In this document: in pieces, positions 24,762 through 32,960 of the stretch | Position numbering within the stretch: the stretch's first letter is position 1 | Layout: every line of letters starts with the position of its first letter | Source: Lampris incognitus | Taxonomy: Eukaryota > Chordata > Actinopteri > Lampriformes > Lampridae | Direction: 5' to 3' | Assembly: GCF_029633865.1 (NCBI RefSeq) | Contig: NC_079223.1 | Span: forward strand, 7,993,469 to 8,057,468 | Length of the DNA: 64,000 nucleotides | The notes under the pieces: generated by a model | The model's database searches: none | Seen by the model: the letters and a program-made list of their open reading frames with translations, nothing else | Told to the model about the DNA's origin: nothing | Program-made: the position numbers and the translations under genes

Positions 24762-27644
24762 TTGTGTGTGTGTGTGTATAGCATGTATATGTGTGTCTGG
24801 TGGGTTGAATCAGCTGAAGGCTGTGTCGGTGGCACGGTGACAGATTGTTGGTGCAGGTCAGTGTTCAGCCGTGTCATGGGAAAGCGTCTAGATAACGTTT
24901 ATTTATGGGGGAATCAGGCTCGCTGGTGGCGCTGCAGCCCCCCCCCCCCCCAGACTGGATGTGATGTTTACACAATCGGTGTCACTGCAGAGCTGCAGGA
25001 AAATAAACTCCAGATAATTCTGCAGAAGTGGGTGGGTGTAATGTAAAATCAGATTGGCCTAATTTTGCATTTATTCATTCTTGTCCATCTTGAAACGTCT
25101 GAACTGTGGAGCAAACGCTGTGGAACACGGTGTTTTGGATTTTTTAAGTGTGCTAAGTACTATTATGTCACATAAAGGAATGATAAAACTATCCAAATAC
25201 AGCTTCAGTAAACGTGGTATTCCCGGTAGCACAGGTTGCTGCAGTGATAATAAAGAAATATCAGCCCTTCATGACGAAACGTGTTTTCATTTTGAGGAAT
25301 TTCTGCAGTCACAGACTCATGACGTGTAAAGAGTGGTGTGAATCCCTTCATGTTATGTAGTTTACATGTGTCAGTAACTACCGGGGGCGCTGCCTGACTT
25401 GATCTGACTGTGGATTCTGATGGTGAATCAGTCGCTCGCCTCGAGACCTGATTCTGGTGTTCACAGGATTTTCCAGAACAACATCTCAGTGAGGCTCGTA
25501 ACACACACACAAAAGTTACTTTTTACTTTTCAAAAGAAAAAGCGTACCAAGCGTCCGGGTGGCGAGGTGGTCTATTCTGCTGCCTACCAACACGGAGATC
25601 GCCGGTTTGAATCCCCGTGTTACCTCCAGCTTGGTCGAGCGTCCCTGTAGATACATATGGCCGTGTCTGTGGGTGGGAAGCCGGATGTGGGTATGTGTCC
25701 TGGTCGCTGCACTAACGCCTCCTCTGGTCGGACGGGGCCTCTGTTCGGGGGGGGGGGGACTGGGGGGAATAGCGTGATCCGTCTGACTCCACATGTATGG
25801 GAGGAGGCATGTGGTAGTCTGCAGCCCTCCCCGGATCAGCAGAGGGGGTGGAGCAGGAGAGTGGGGTAATTGGCCAGGTATAATTGAGGAAAAAAAGGAG
25901 GGGATCCCCCCCCCAAAAAAGCCTACTGATAAAGTTTTAAATCTGTTTAGAAATGAAGTCCAGCAGAAAGCATTAGAGGATTACTACATACAGCACCACT
26001 GTTATCCAACAATCATACCCTGTCTAACTGTCATACATTCTTCTGGCCCTGGTACTGGTTCTGATTCTGGTTTTTTACCATCAGATGTAGCCAGTGCAGT
26101 GAAATTTTAATTGATTGAAAGGGATTGTATTTTGTTGACACCTTTAAGTGGACTGAAACAACGTGGGCCTAGACTGTATCGTACATGCATAGTTCTGGAT
26201 TAGATTTGAATGCCTGTGTGCATGTATGTAGGTGTGTGTGTGTGTGTGTGTCTGTCCATGTGTATAGATGTGTGTGTGTGTGTGTGTGTCCATGTGTAGT
26301 GTGCTAGAGGGACTGACTGCCTGTGGTGTGGTTCTGTTTCAGCTGTTTTTTGAGGCCCTCCACAGTCAGGAGCCGAGGGGTTATGTCGTTGGCTGGATCA
26401 TCGCCATCAGTCTCCTGGTGGGAATCCTCATCTTTTTGCTGTTAGCAGTGCTGCTCTGGAAGGTAAATCCACGTGTGCAGGTGTATATATACACCAAATA
26501 TATATATAGAGATATATAGATATTTAAATTTAGAATGATCTGGCATTATTCCAGGATATAATATACAACGTTCACAAACATCCCCTCACTTCACCCATCC
26601 TGCATTTCGGTCATAAAACTCAATTCATAGTTTATGGCAGAAAAGAGCGACGTTGCTGCTGAAGTGATGATGAAGAAGAGCCATCACGCAAATCTCATGA
26701 AGTCACACCACTGTCAGAATCTACGTCACGTTCTGCTCAATCACGCAGTATCCATTTATACAGCTGGGGGAGGGGGGGGTATATTCCAGGCTAGCCTGTA
26801 ACAACCACGTAAAGAACCACTCACGGGCGGGGCAGTAATTTACACCCGGGCACTCACATGAACGCAGGATGTCAGAGGAAATGACAATCGCACTGACGGC
26901 CAGAGGCCCCGTCTGCACAAGACTCCTTTTCTGTTAACTCTTTAGCTTTTCACAGGGAATACCATAACTAAATCCTGGAATTTTGGTCCTTGGATACATA
27001 CACCCCCCTCCTTCCCCCATGTCCTCGGACCTTGCCAAAATAAACCCCTCTTACAAGAGGGTTACATGTCCTGTATTGCTGTCCTCAGGAAGTGTCTGAG
27101 GAGAGCCGATGTCTGTATCAATAAACGGCCATCATGAAACGTGGCTAAATGGATGGAGTCGCAGGGCGAAGGACATCTTGTCTCACTTTTGCTGACACTT
27201 GCTTATTTCTCAGTGTAGAATTTTTTTTTTTTCATTCAGATCCGCTGCTCTCTCCATGTGACTGTTTTCACAAGGCTCACACCCGTGATGCCTTGCACAT
27301 ACAAGTAGTAGCAGACAGAATATCTCAGACGGCTGTCAGCCGAATCCAAAAGAAAAAAGATGGCAGCTGTCTTTAGGGAAAGGTTTTACTCGTTTTCCTT
27401 CCTTTCCTGGCCTTGAGTGATTGCGCTAGTTCAGAGTTTCCTAGTCAGCACCACAGACAGACATCCGACAGGGTGCCTCCCGGAAAACGTTGAGCGTTAC
27501 GCCGCCGATCCCGAGTACCACTGATGTTCGTCTTGTCTTTCACAGATGGGTTTCTTCCGCCGGCGCTACAGAGAGATCATCGAGGCGGAGAAGAACAGGA
27601 AGGACAGCGACGAAAGCTGGGACTGGATGGAGAAGAACCACTGA
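6851..27644 (+). CDS. itga9: Integrin alpha-9, C-terminal half (13 exons, 5' part outside window)
   Basis: Joined exons: 6851-7003, 9007-9083, 9693-9840, 14753-14839, 15158-15237, 16097-16180, 16724-16832, 19142-19249, 21210-21335, 21509-21628, 21734-21829, 26343-26462, 27546-27644. All phases agree and give about 468 residues that follow human ITGA9 from roughly residue 566 to the end. The product is the alpha chain that pairs with beta-1 at the plasma membrane; known alpha-9 ligands include tenascin-C, VCAM-1 and osteopontin. The part seen covers the end of the thigh domain, calf-1, calf-2, one membrane helix, and a short tail with GFFRR and ending SWDWMEKNH. The tail separates alpha-9 from its closest relative, alpha-4. 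N-glycosylation sequons occur at NIS and NLT (exon 3 of the window), NET, NLT and NCT. The upstream exons (propeller) lie left of the window. Confidence 0.97.
7004..9006. other. itga9 intron
   Basis: It contains a Penelope-like element remnant in its first half (about 7440-8340). I see nothing recognisable in 8340-9006. Confidence 0.65.
7440..8340 (-). mobile_element. Penelope-like retroelement remnant (GIY-YIG endonuclease part)
   Basis: On the minus strand, 7918-8319 reads through a segment with NIVYTVKC, SYIGETKQTLAKRMAQH and RR. This matches the GIY-YIG endonuclease domain typical of Penelope-like elements, with the YIGxT core visible. The reverse-transcriptase part is missing. The flanking DNA down to about 7440 resembles the 3' part of the same kind of element (inference). 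It is 5'-truncated and not functional. Confidence 0.75.
9007..9083 (+). CDS. itga9: itga9 exon, thigh/calf-1 junction
   Basis: Acceptor TCTCCCAG, donor GTAAAA; the exon ends in phase 2. It encodes TWFEKNC and DDCAADL, with the paired cysteines of the alpha-9 calf-1 start, then HGKLLLS. Confidence 0.93.
9693..9840 (+). CDS. itga9: itga9 exon, calf-1
   Basis: Acceptor CCCGTCAG completes the split glycine codon. Residues LALGGVKNISLNLTISN and GDDAYDTN match alpha-9 and carry two sequons. The donor is the less common GTCTGT after FWQK. Confidence 0.94.
10565..10989 (+). mobile_element. tRNA-derived SINE, copy 5, with near-perfect target-site duplication
   Basis: Flanked by 10549-10564 and 10990-11005, AAGAATCCAACCGAGG against AAGAATCCAACTGAGG, which differ at one of 16 positions. 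The 3' end is GGGGAGAAAAAAGAAAA. Full-length copy in the itga9 sense orientation. Confidence 0.92.
12194..12619 (-). mobile_element. tRNA-derived SINE, copy 6
   Basis: Minus-strand copy with the head, including the inverted B box, near 12550-12565 and the tail (ATTCTCCACAATTATA) at the left. It is somewhat diverged from the others. Confidence 0.83.
14753..14839 (+). CDS. itga9: itga9 exon, calf-1
   Basis: 29 codons in phase 0, after a strong pyrimidine tract and TTCTTCAG. It encodes EEKGISCEL, FLKCSVGFPFMR, almost identical to alpha-9. The donor is GTAGCT. Confidence 0.95.
15158..15237 (+). CDS. itga9: itga9 exon, calf-1/calf-2
   Basis: Acceptor TCTCTCCAG, donor GTGGGC; the exon ends in phase 2. 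It encodes YHLAVIFDTS and SGENETLHFVVQAK, with one NET sequon. The preceding intron (14840-15157) holds nothing else that I recognise. Confidence 0.93.
15541..15957 (+). mobile_element. tRNA-derived SINE, copy 7 (5' truncated)
   Basis: Starts inside the tRNA-like head at TCGTTGCCTACC, so most of the A box is missing. The B box and body are intact. It is followed directly by a (TA)n run at 15958-15985. Confidence 0.85.
16097..16180 (+). CDS. itga9: itga9 exon, calf-2
   Basis: Encodes SANPEHQLADN then LIHEVDTTITG. Acceptor GGTTACAG, donor GTGAGG. Matches the alpha-9 LMHEVDTSITG region. Confidence 0.94.
16724..16832 (+). CDS. itga9: itga9 exon, calf-2
   Basis: Encodes PNSFVYGNSIEA, FVQLDGMEC and FQPLNLTFQ, with one sequon. 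Acceptor GTCTACAG, donor GTACAC. The 543-bp intron before it (16181-16723) shows nothing recognisable. Confidence 0.95.
16930..17344 (+). mobile_element. tRNA-derived SINE, copy 8
   Basis: Plus-strand copy with B box GGTTCGAATCC at about 16985 and the tail GGGGAGAAAAAAAACA. The short flanking match TTTGACC at each end is consistent with a target duplication. Confidence 0.87.
18470..18592 (+). mobile_element. 3' fragment of a second SINE family ending in (ATGG)n
   Basis: Matches, in the opposite orientation, the tail half of the full element at 45895-46258: CCAGGGTGTCTCC, GCTGGGATAGGCT, GGATAATGGATGGATGG. The tRNA-like head is missing. Confidence 0.75.
18600..19008 (-). mobile_element. tRNA-derived SINE, copy 9
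   Basis: Minus-strand copy. The 10-bp direct repeat TGCACACTCT at 18590-18599 and 19022-19031 is a likely target duplication. It lies just downstream of the (ATGG)n tail of another SINE fragment. Confidence 0.82.
19142..19249 (+). CDS. itga9: itga9 exon, calf-2
   Basis: 36 codons in phase 0. Encodes NNGPSRLPGS, IRIPNRL and GADMFHI. Acceptor TGCATCCAG, donor GTAAAC. Confidence 0.93.
19284..19566 (+). repeat. Interspersed repeat related to 23152-23448
   Basis: Shares several blocks, in inverse orientation, with 23152-23448: GGCTTGTTCCCTGTTTC, GGGGTCGCC, GGATGCC(T)TTCCTGACAC and the GTATTCATGGA / GCGCCCA end. This is a dispersed fish repeat, possibly a LINE 3' end or a SINE using one. The family was not determined. 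Confidence 0.65.
19567..21209. other. itga9 intron remainder
   Basis: I see no gene, structured repeat or RNA in this stretch. The open frame at 20128-20583 has no protein-like features and no recognisable homology. Confidence 0.55.
21210..21335 (+). CDS. itga9: itga9 exon, calf-2
   Basis: 42 codons. Encodes GRGNCTPH, NPTPCTIPQD and SIFHTIFAFFTKSGR, with an NCT sequon. Acceptor TGCTCCAG, donor GTAAAT. Confidence 0.96.
21509..21628 (+). CDS. itga9: itga9 exon, calf-2
   Basis: 40 codons, phase 0. Encodes DCDRPGRACLTISCS then IDIKLLLNTEILKR. The cysteines match human DCEKPGISCLTAHC. Acceptor GCTAACAG, donor GTAAGA. Confidence 0.96.
21734..21829 (+). CDS. itga9: itga9 exon, end of calf-2
   Basis: 32 codons, phase 0. 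Encodes DSSSVIQFVTR and NVQVD. Acceptor CTGCCCGCAG, donor GTGAGT. Confidence 0.95.
23152..23448 (-). repeat. Interspersed repeat related to 19284-19566
   Basis: The right end reads GCTGTGGCGACCCCTGAG then CAGGGAACAAGCCGAAAG, a common fish repeat terminus. The internal GTGTCAGGAAGGCATCC block matches the copy at 19284-19566 in inverse orientation. Confidence 0.65.
24038..24331. repeat. CT-rich low-complexity tract
   Basis: About 290 bp of (CT)n/CCCT pyrimidine sequence. It creates artificial Leu/Ser/Pro and Arg/Glu frames. Confidence 0.95.
24340..24842. repeat. Compound TG/TA microsatellite with a 45-bp unit repeated three times
   Basis: (TG)n runs at about 24455-24530, 24619-24660 and 24729-24778 alternate with three copies of GGTTAAGTC.GC.GAGGGCT followed by GGTGGCACGGTGACA. 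These copies lie at about 24563, 24674 and 24802. The period is about 110-130 bp. Confidence 0.85.
25551..25919 (+). mobile_element. tRNA-derived SINE, copy 10 (internal deletion)
   Basis: Has the head and B-box region, but about 60 bp of the body between GTGATCC and GACTCCACATG is missing, and a second small deletion lies near its 3' end. Degraded copy. Confidence 0.82.
26343..26462 (+). CDS. itga9: itga9 exon, transmembrane helix
   Basis: 40 codons. LFFEALHSQEPRGYVVGW is followed by about 24 hydrophobic residues (WIIAISLLVGILIF, LLLAVLLW) and a terminal lysine that starts the cytoplasmic side. Almost identical to human ITGA9. Acceptor TCTGTTTCAG, donor GTAAAT. Confidence 0.97.
26463..27545. 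other. itga9 last intron
   Basis: No repeat family or other gene recognised; there is a short TA-rich tract at 26485-26525. Confidence 0.6.
27546..27644 (+). CDS. itga9: itga9 last coding exon, cytoplasmic tail
   Basis: Starts MGFFRRRYREIIEAEK and ends SWDWMEKNH before TGA at 27642-27644. GFFRR is the membrane-proximal integrin motif (GFFKR in most alpha chains). The tail is the strongest evidence for alpha-9 over alpha-4. Acceptor TTTCACAG. Confidence 0.98.
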   Translation: MGFFRRRYREIIEAEKNRKDSDESWDWMEKNH

Positions 27645-30557
27645 GGGCGGGCGACGGCGCCCTGCTAAAAGAGTCTAGGGACCGGGTCTGGAAGGATCCA
27701 GTGGTGCTGGGTCTCATAGCCCGGCCAATCCCGGTGGGACCAGACCCTTCAGTCTTCCATATGTGGAAGAAAAAAAGAATATTCTCCAGATTTTTTGGAG
27801 ACGTGATATTTTTTATGGGTGGGTTGGGTGGTGATGGGGAGGGGGGGGTTTGGGGGGATGGGGTGGGGTGGGGGTCCAGGAAACAGACTTCTGAGGTGAC
27901 CATTTGGCGTGTCCGAGGACAGTTGCTGTGGAATTCAGTTAGTCCCAGTGAAGCTGTTAACGGACGCTGACATCCTCCAGAGGATGTTGGAGGTGACATG
28001 GATGTTAGTGGAAACAAAACCCTCAGGGCTGTGTTAGATAGCAAATTTATTTTTATACATACAACGTAAGCCATATTGAATATAATTGGGCTTTGAGAAG
28101 AGTTGGGTTTTTTCGGAGGCCAATATAAGCATACTTTTCCTATTGTATGTTTTCCTAGAAGCACTGATTTCTGATAAGAATGGACGCCGTTGGACACATA
28201 GCTTTACTTCTCTCGGCCAGAGGCCTGTCATGTTCCGTATGTGGCCCGAGCGAGTTTCTATATGTAGTTGTTCCTGTGAGTGGAAGATTGTATCTTTATT
28301 CTACTATTTCCGGCCTCGATCCCTCTCCTACATCTGACTCTCCTGCCGACGGCCGCACGCCAAAGCATTCTTTCCTTGACAAGCCGCGCAGCCGCGCGCA
28401 TCCTGGTGTCTTCCACGAGTATCCTGACAGCTGTTTGGAAAACGGTCAGGATCAAGTCGAAGAGTCCCCAAGGCCGCGAGGGCTCGATCCTAAATGCGGA
28501 TACCGACGGCACTAAAGGAGCGCTCCATGTGCGCCGTTACTTGCTCGCGTTGCCTTTGTTGCCCTCCCCGCGTAGCCCCAGAGCGTACACGGGGGGTGGG
28601 CAGCAGATCTGACTGTGAGCCGCCGTCGACTGTTCTCAGCTCTGTGACTCTCCGTTAGCATTCCACTTGGCATGGCTTCACTTTGAACCCCTGCTATTTT
28701 TGGGTTCCATAATTCGATGTGACATTATCAGATTTTGAAGAATTAGGATTTTATTTTGGCCGTATGGTTTTGATTATGGAGCGGCTCTGAGACGTGCAGT
28801 GCGCAGGAGCCGGTCATGAGATTATCCGAGGCTGCTTTCGCCGAGAGCTGTCGCTCAGGTGTTCGCTTCATCTTTGTCAGCGGACCGCTTGTTCGTCGAT
28901 GCGCCCAAGAACCTCCGCAGCCGGTCCAGCAGCGAGGATCTTTTTTGTGGACTCGTGTCGTTTCTCCGTCCACGAACGTTGCGTAATGTAATGACGTTGG
29001 ATCTGATCACTGTTTATTTCCCAACTTTCCGTCCAACCCTCAGATGAGTTTAGACAGCCTTTCCGGATTTTACCGCTACGCTAACAGATAGGAGCTGTAG
29101 GGGGGATGATGAGCTCTCCAAAGGCAGATGAAAGTGTGAGATGGGAGTCTACCTACACCCATTTACAGAGGCCCCCTGGCATGAGTAATGCCCTAAAAAT
29201 AGGCGGGAATGTGCTGCACTCGGTCTCTACACATAAACTTGCTCTTTGGGGCTTATGGGAAAAGCTCGTTTCAAGTCAACATGGAGGAATGTTGGCACCC
29301 TGAAACTCAGCCGCCGGTGAAACACGTTTCCTCGGCGCAGAACCGAGCAGTCGCTCTTGAATCTCGTTTGTTCTCGGGTGCGTTTGCAAAACCTGGCGTT
29401 GACTTGAGTTTTGCAAACGTCCCCAGAAGCAGAAAGAACATCTGCAGCGATCGCACGAGACTTTCACTCGCAGACGTATCCACCGCTGGATATGAGACAT
29501 CCCCTGGTAGGCTCCATCACTGGCCTGAAAGTAAGACCACAAATTCTGTGTGTAAACTTCTTCGGTAACTGAAGGTTCTGCTTTTTCTTCCTTTGACATT
29601 TCGAGTTATAGCGTCACGTGTATTATTTGAAGCGTTCAGACGTGACCGTCAGGTGGAAGTCGCCAGTTTGAGAATCACATTTTGTTTTGTTTTGAATGAA
29701 ACCCTGCGGGTCCGTGGGTTGGGGGGGGGGTAGTGTTGCAGCAGATTGCAGACAGATTTGAATGTGCAATGCCAAAGTACCAGAATTAGGCTGAACCAGT
29801 TCCTCATTTTCTCTCAGACGGAGTTTTAAAGTGCCCTCCAAACTTCAGTGCAAAGTCACTTTAAGGCTCAATATGATGGCTTGGCCCTCCATCATACTGT
29901 AGGAGTTGTATTTTTGTATTAGATACACTTTATTTCATGGAGTCCACTGGCATGACGTATGATATACACATTGACTTGCTCGTTCTGCACCTGCAAACTA
30001 TAGCCTGCCGCTTTCAACGTATGCAGAAAAGTCGACACTTGACATTTGTTTTTTTTTTGTGTTTTTTTTGGTGTATTTTAACTGTGATGGTTAGATGGTT
30101 GTTCATGTATGTTGTCACTGCTATCACACATTGGTATTTTTGGAATTTGTTTTGAATATACTACTGTCACTGAGTATCATTTGCATTAGAGTGTGCTATA
30201 TGTCTGATGTTTAAACTTATGTTCAAGTTGTATATTTATCTGTGGATAAATTTTAGACTGAACTCTCGAGGTGGCGTGTGTGTGCGCGTGTGTTTCTCAG
30301 TAGAAAGCCAGCGAGGCTTGGCTTGTTGTGGTGCGGCGCCCCCTGCTGGTTACCTTGTTCTATCGCTGTATAAGTACGCTGGAATGCCCGTTGTCGTTTT
30401 AAAAGTGAGAAGCCGAGCTCCTCACGTGCCTTTCTGTGTTTCCAGCTCCAGCGCCGCCTCGGGTTGACTCACGCACTCACACCCCCTGACAGAAGAGAAG
30501 ACGCGTTATTGAATGAATGAACGTACAGACGGGGGACAAGTGAAAGGAAAAGCCAAC
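27645..30557 (+). other. itga9 3' UTR and/or intergenic DNA
   Basis: No coding signal. It has a G-rich tract at 27822-27880. I did not see a convincing AATAAA, so the transcript end is not placed. Open frames here lack recognisable domains. Confidence 0.5.
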
Positions 30558-31270
30558 GTAAAGTGTCTCAGTAAGGTGTTGGGCCTCCAGAACGGCTTCA
30601 GTGCTGCTTGTCCTGCAAGTCTCTGAGCTCTACTGGAGGGATGGACGCCATTCTTCCTAAACATTGTCCCTCATTTGGTGTTTTGATGGTGGTGGTGGTG
30701 GTGGAGAGCGCTGCCTTAACACGTCGGTCCAACGTCTCCCATCGGTGTTCAAGTGGGTTGAGATCTGGTGACTGTGAAGGCCATAGCATATGACTTACAT
30801 CATTTTCATCCTCATCAAACCCTCCAGTGACCCCCCCCCCGGGGCCCTGTGGGTGAAGGCATGGTCATCCTGGAGGAGACCACTCCCATCAGCATAGTAA
30901 TGTCTCATCACAGGTGATCACTGAGAATAACTTTATATTGATTTGCAGTGACCCTTGCAAGGAGTGGGCAACATGATCCAGAAAGGGCCGGTGTGGGTGC
31001 AGGTCTTGGTTCCGACCAAGCAGTTACACACCTGATTCTATTAGGCAACTGAAAGTCTTTGCAAAGCACCTTGATTTGTAGACTCAGGCGTGTAACTGCT
31101 TGGTCGGAACAGAGACCTGCACCCACACCAGCCCTTTCTGGATCATGTTGCCCATCCCTGCAGGGGAACAAGTGGGACCCTAACCATGCCAGGAAAATGC
31201 CCCCTACAGCGTAACAGAGCCCCCCCCCCAACACGACCCCTCTCTGTAGGGGTCAAGCATTCAGGTTTTT
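30558..31270 (-). mobile_element. Tc1-type transposon relic, interrupted by a nested insertion
   Basis: On the minus strand 30598-30789 reads WPSQSPDLNPLEHRWETL then RRVKAAL, the conserved C-terminal transposase segment around the last acidic residue of Tc1/mariner proteins. DNA similarity to the same fish repeat resumes at 31161 (GGGAACAAGTGGGACC to GGGGTCAAGCATTCAGG), so 30958-31160 appears inserted. Non-functional. Confidence 0.75.
30958..31160. mobile_element. Palindromic MITE nested in the Tc1 relic
   Basis: The two halves are long imperfect inverted repeats: GGGCAACATGATCCAGAAAG on the left against CTTTCTGGATCATGTTGCCC on the right, continuing for about 70 bp per arm. The outer ends CAAGGAGTGGGCAAC and GTTGCCCATCCCTG resemble hAT-type termini. 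No clean target duplication was found. Confidence 0.7.
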
Positions 31271-31287
31271 CCGTTAATTTGTCAGTC

Positions 31288-32513
31288 CAGTGGCGGCTGG
31301 TCCTAAAAAAATGTGGGGGGGGGCGCAATTTACCTTGGTGCAGCACACCTGCCAGCTGCTTTAATGTCCACACAGTCACGGAGTTATTAAGAAGGACAAT
31401 GTGGCCTATAGATGTTATCAGGGCTCGTAGACGGTGGATGATTGACAGTCGAGACGAGGCGTCGTGGTGGGTGTGAACATGATTGACAGCCACGAGAGTT
31501 GTCCAATCACATCAGATCAAAAAACATTAAAACTACCAATTCGCTGCCAACAAAAGTGGGAGTGTCTGGGAGAACTGAAGAAACCAATCAGACAGCAGCC
31601 TCAGGTCACCTGCTCGCCACAGGTCTGAGGGCTTACATAAGGTAGGTATGGTTTGGCCGGCGCCCCTCACCCAGGAAGTATATGTATTCAGACAGGAAGT
31701 ATATGTATTCAGACTGAAAGTATATGTATTCACCCAGGAAGTATATGTATTCAACCAGGAAGTATATATATTCAGACAGGAAGTATGTGTATTCAGACTG
31801 AAAGTATATGTATTCAGACAGGAAGTATGTGTTTTCAGACAGGAAGTATATGTATTCAGACTGAAAGTATATGTATTCACCCAGGAAGTATATGTATTCA
31901 ACCAGGAAGTATATATATTCAGACAGGAAGTATGTGTATTCAGACAGGAAGTATATGTATTCAGACTGAAAGTATATGTATTCAGACAGGAAGTATGTGT
32001 TTTCAGACAGGAAGTATATGTATTCAGACTGGAAGTATATGTATTCACCCAGGAAGTATATGTATTCAACCAGGAAGTATATATATTCAGACAGGAAGTA
32101 TGTGTATTCAGACAGGAAGTATATGTATTCAGACTGAAAGTATATGTATTCAGACAGGAAGCATGTGTTTTCAGACAGGAAGTGTATGTATTCAGACTGA
32201 AAGTATATGTATTCAGACAGGAAGTATGTGTATTCAGACAGGAAGTATATGTATTCAGACTGGAAGTATATGTATTCACCCAGGAAGTATATGTATTCAC
32301 CCAGGAAGTATATGTATTCAGACAGAAACCAACCAAATACCATTTGAACCAACATTCAATGCTGCTGACAGGCGCTCACAGACTGAAAAACGCCTTTATT
32401 TCATCATTATTTGCGTCATACAACTACATTATATTCAACACGTTAAGTAGATTTTTATCTCTTGACGTCTGAGGAGGGCGGCGCCCCAGCGTCCTGCACC
32501 GGCCAGCCGCCGG
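31288..32513. mobile_element. Possible hAT-like element enclosing the 21-bp minisatellite
   Basis: The left end reads CAGTGGCGGCTGG followed by a G-run and GCGC. The right end, reverse complemented, reads CGGCGGCTGGCC followed later by GGGGCGCC. The two ends are similar but not cleanly matched, and no target duplication is visible, so the call is tentative. Confidence 0.35.
31669..32330. repeat. 21-bp minisatellite, about 31 units, with higher-order structure
   Basis: The unit is close to GGAAGTATATGTATTCAGACA. Four unit variants (GACAG, GACTG, CCCAG, ACCAG junctions) recur in blocks of 7-8 units (147-168 bp). Because 21 is divisible by three and no unit has a stop, frames of 240-274 codons stay open on both strands. 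These are not counted as genes. Confidence 0.93.
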
Positions 32514-32960
32514 AGGCCTGTGTGTAACATCAACAGGCCTCCGGCGGGGTTACGTGTCAGTCAGCTGACACCGGTCGCCGTGTAAACGCAGATATCAGGT
32601 GACCCGGGGCTTCCCCGCGAGCGCGTTGAATAATGGATGACGCGCAACAAGCGCGCCGCGTGAAACCACAACGCCGCTCCCTGCCTTTGTGTTCGGCAGC
32701 CTGCGGGTATCGGCCTGCCAGCGATGGCTTCGCTTTTCGACCGTGGCCTGATGAAGACGGTGGCGCTGGAGCAGGTGGTGGCTCCGCTCGCCTGCCACCT
32801 GTGCCACCTGGTGCTGCTGTGCGAGGACGGGCCGCGGCGGGCCGAGCGGCTCGGCCGGCTGGAGGACGCGGCGGCGGCGGCGGCCCGGGCCACCGGCAAC
32901 ATGGCGGCGGCGGCCTGCAGGTAAGTCCGCGGGGGGCGGGGGCGGGGGCGAGGGGGGGGT
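32460..32960 (+). promoter_or_regulatory. CpG-rich promoter region of the vinculin-like gene
   Basis: A sharp change to GC- and CpG-rich sequence around the first coding exon. It includes a perfect 14-bp hairpin (32508-32521 with 32533-32546, 11-nt loop) about 180 bp upstream of the ATG. No TATA box was identified. Confidence 0.55.
32724..32920 (+). CDS. vinculin-like exon 1
   Basis: 66 codons with the start MASLFDRGLMKTVALEQV. The end is alanine-rich because of GCG repeats. The donor is GTAAGT and the exon ends in phase 2. Confidence 0.85.

Larger units (their letters stand above)
21830..26342. other. itga9 intron
   Basis: Contains an interspersed repeat (23152-23448), a large CT/GT microsatellite field (24038-24842) and SINE copy 10 (25551-25919). 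The stretch 22650-22830 has no repeat character but no coding evidence either. Confidence 0.65.

Noticed and set aside
31633..32472. Long open frames (240-274 codons) on both strands over the minisatellite
   Set aside because: They follow only from a stop-free 21-bp unit. The peptides are pure 7-residue repeats in every frame, with no splice or family evidence.
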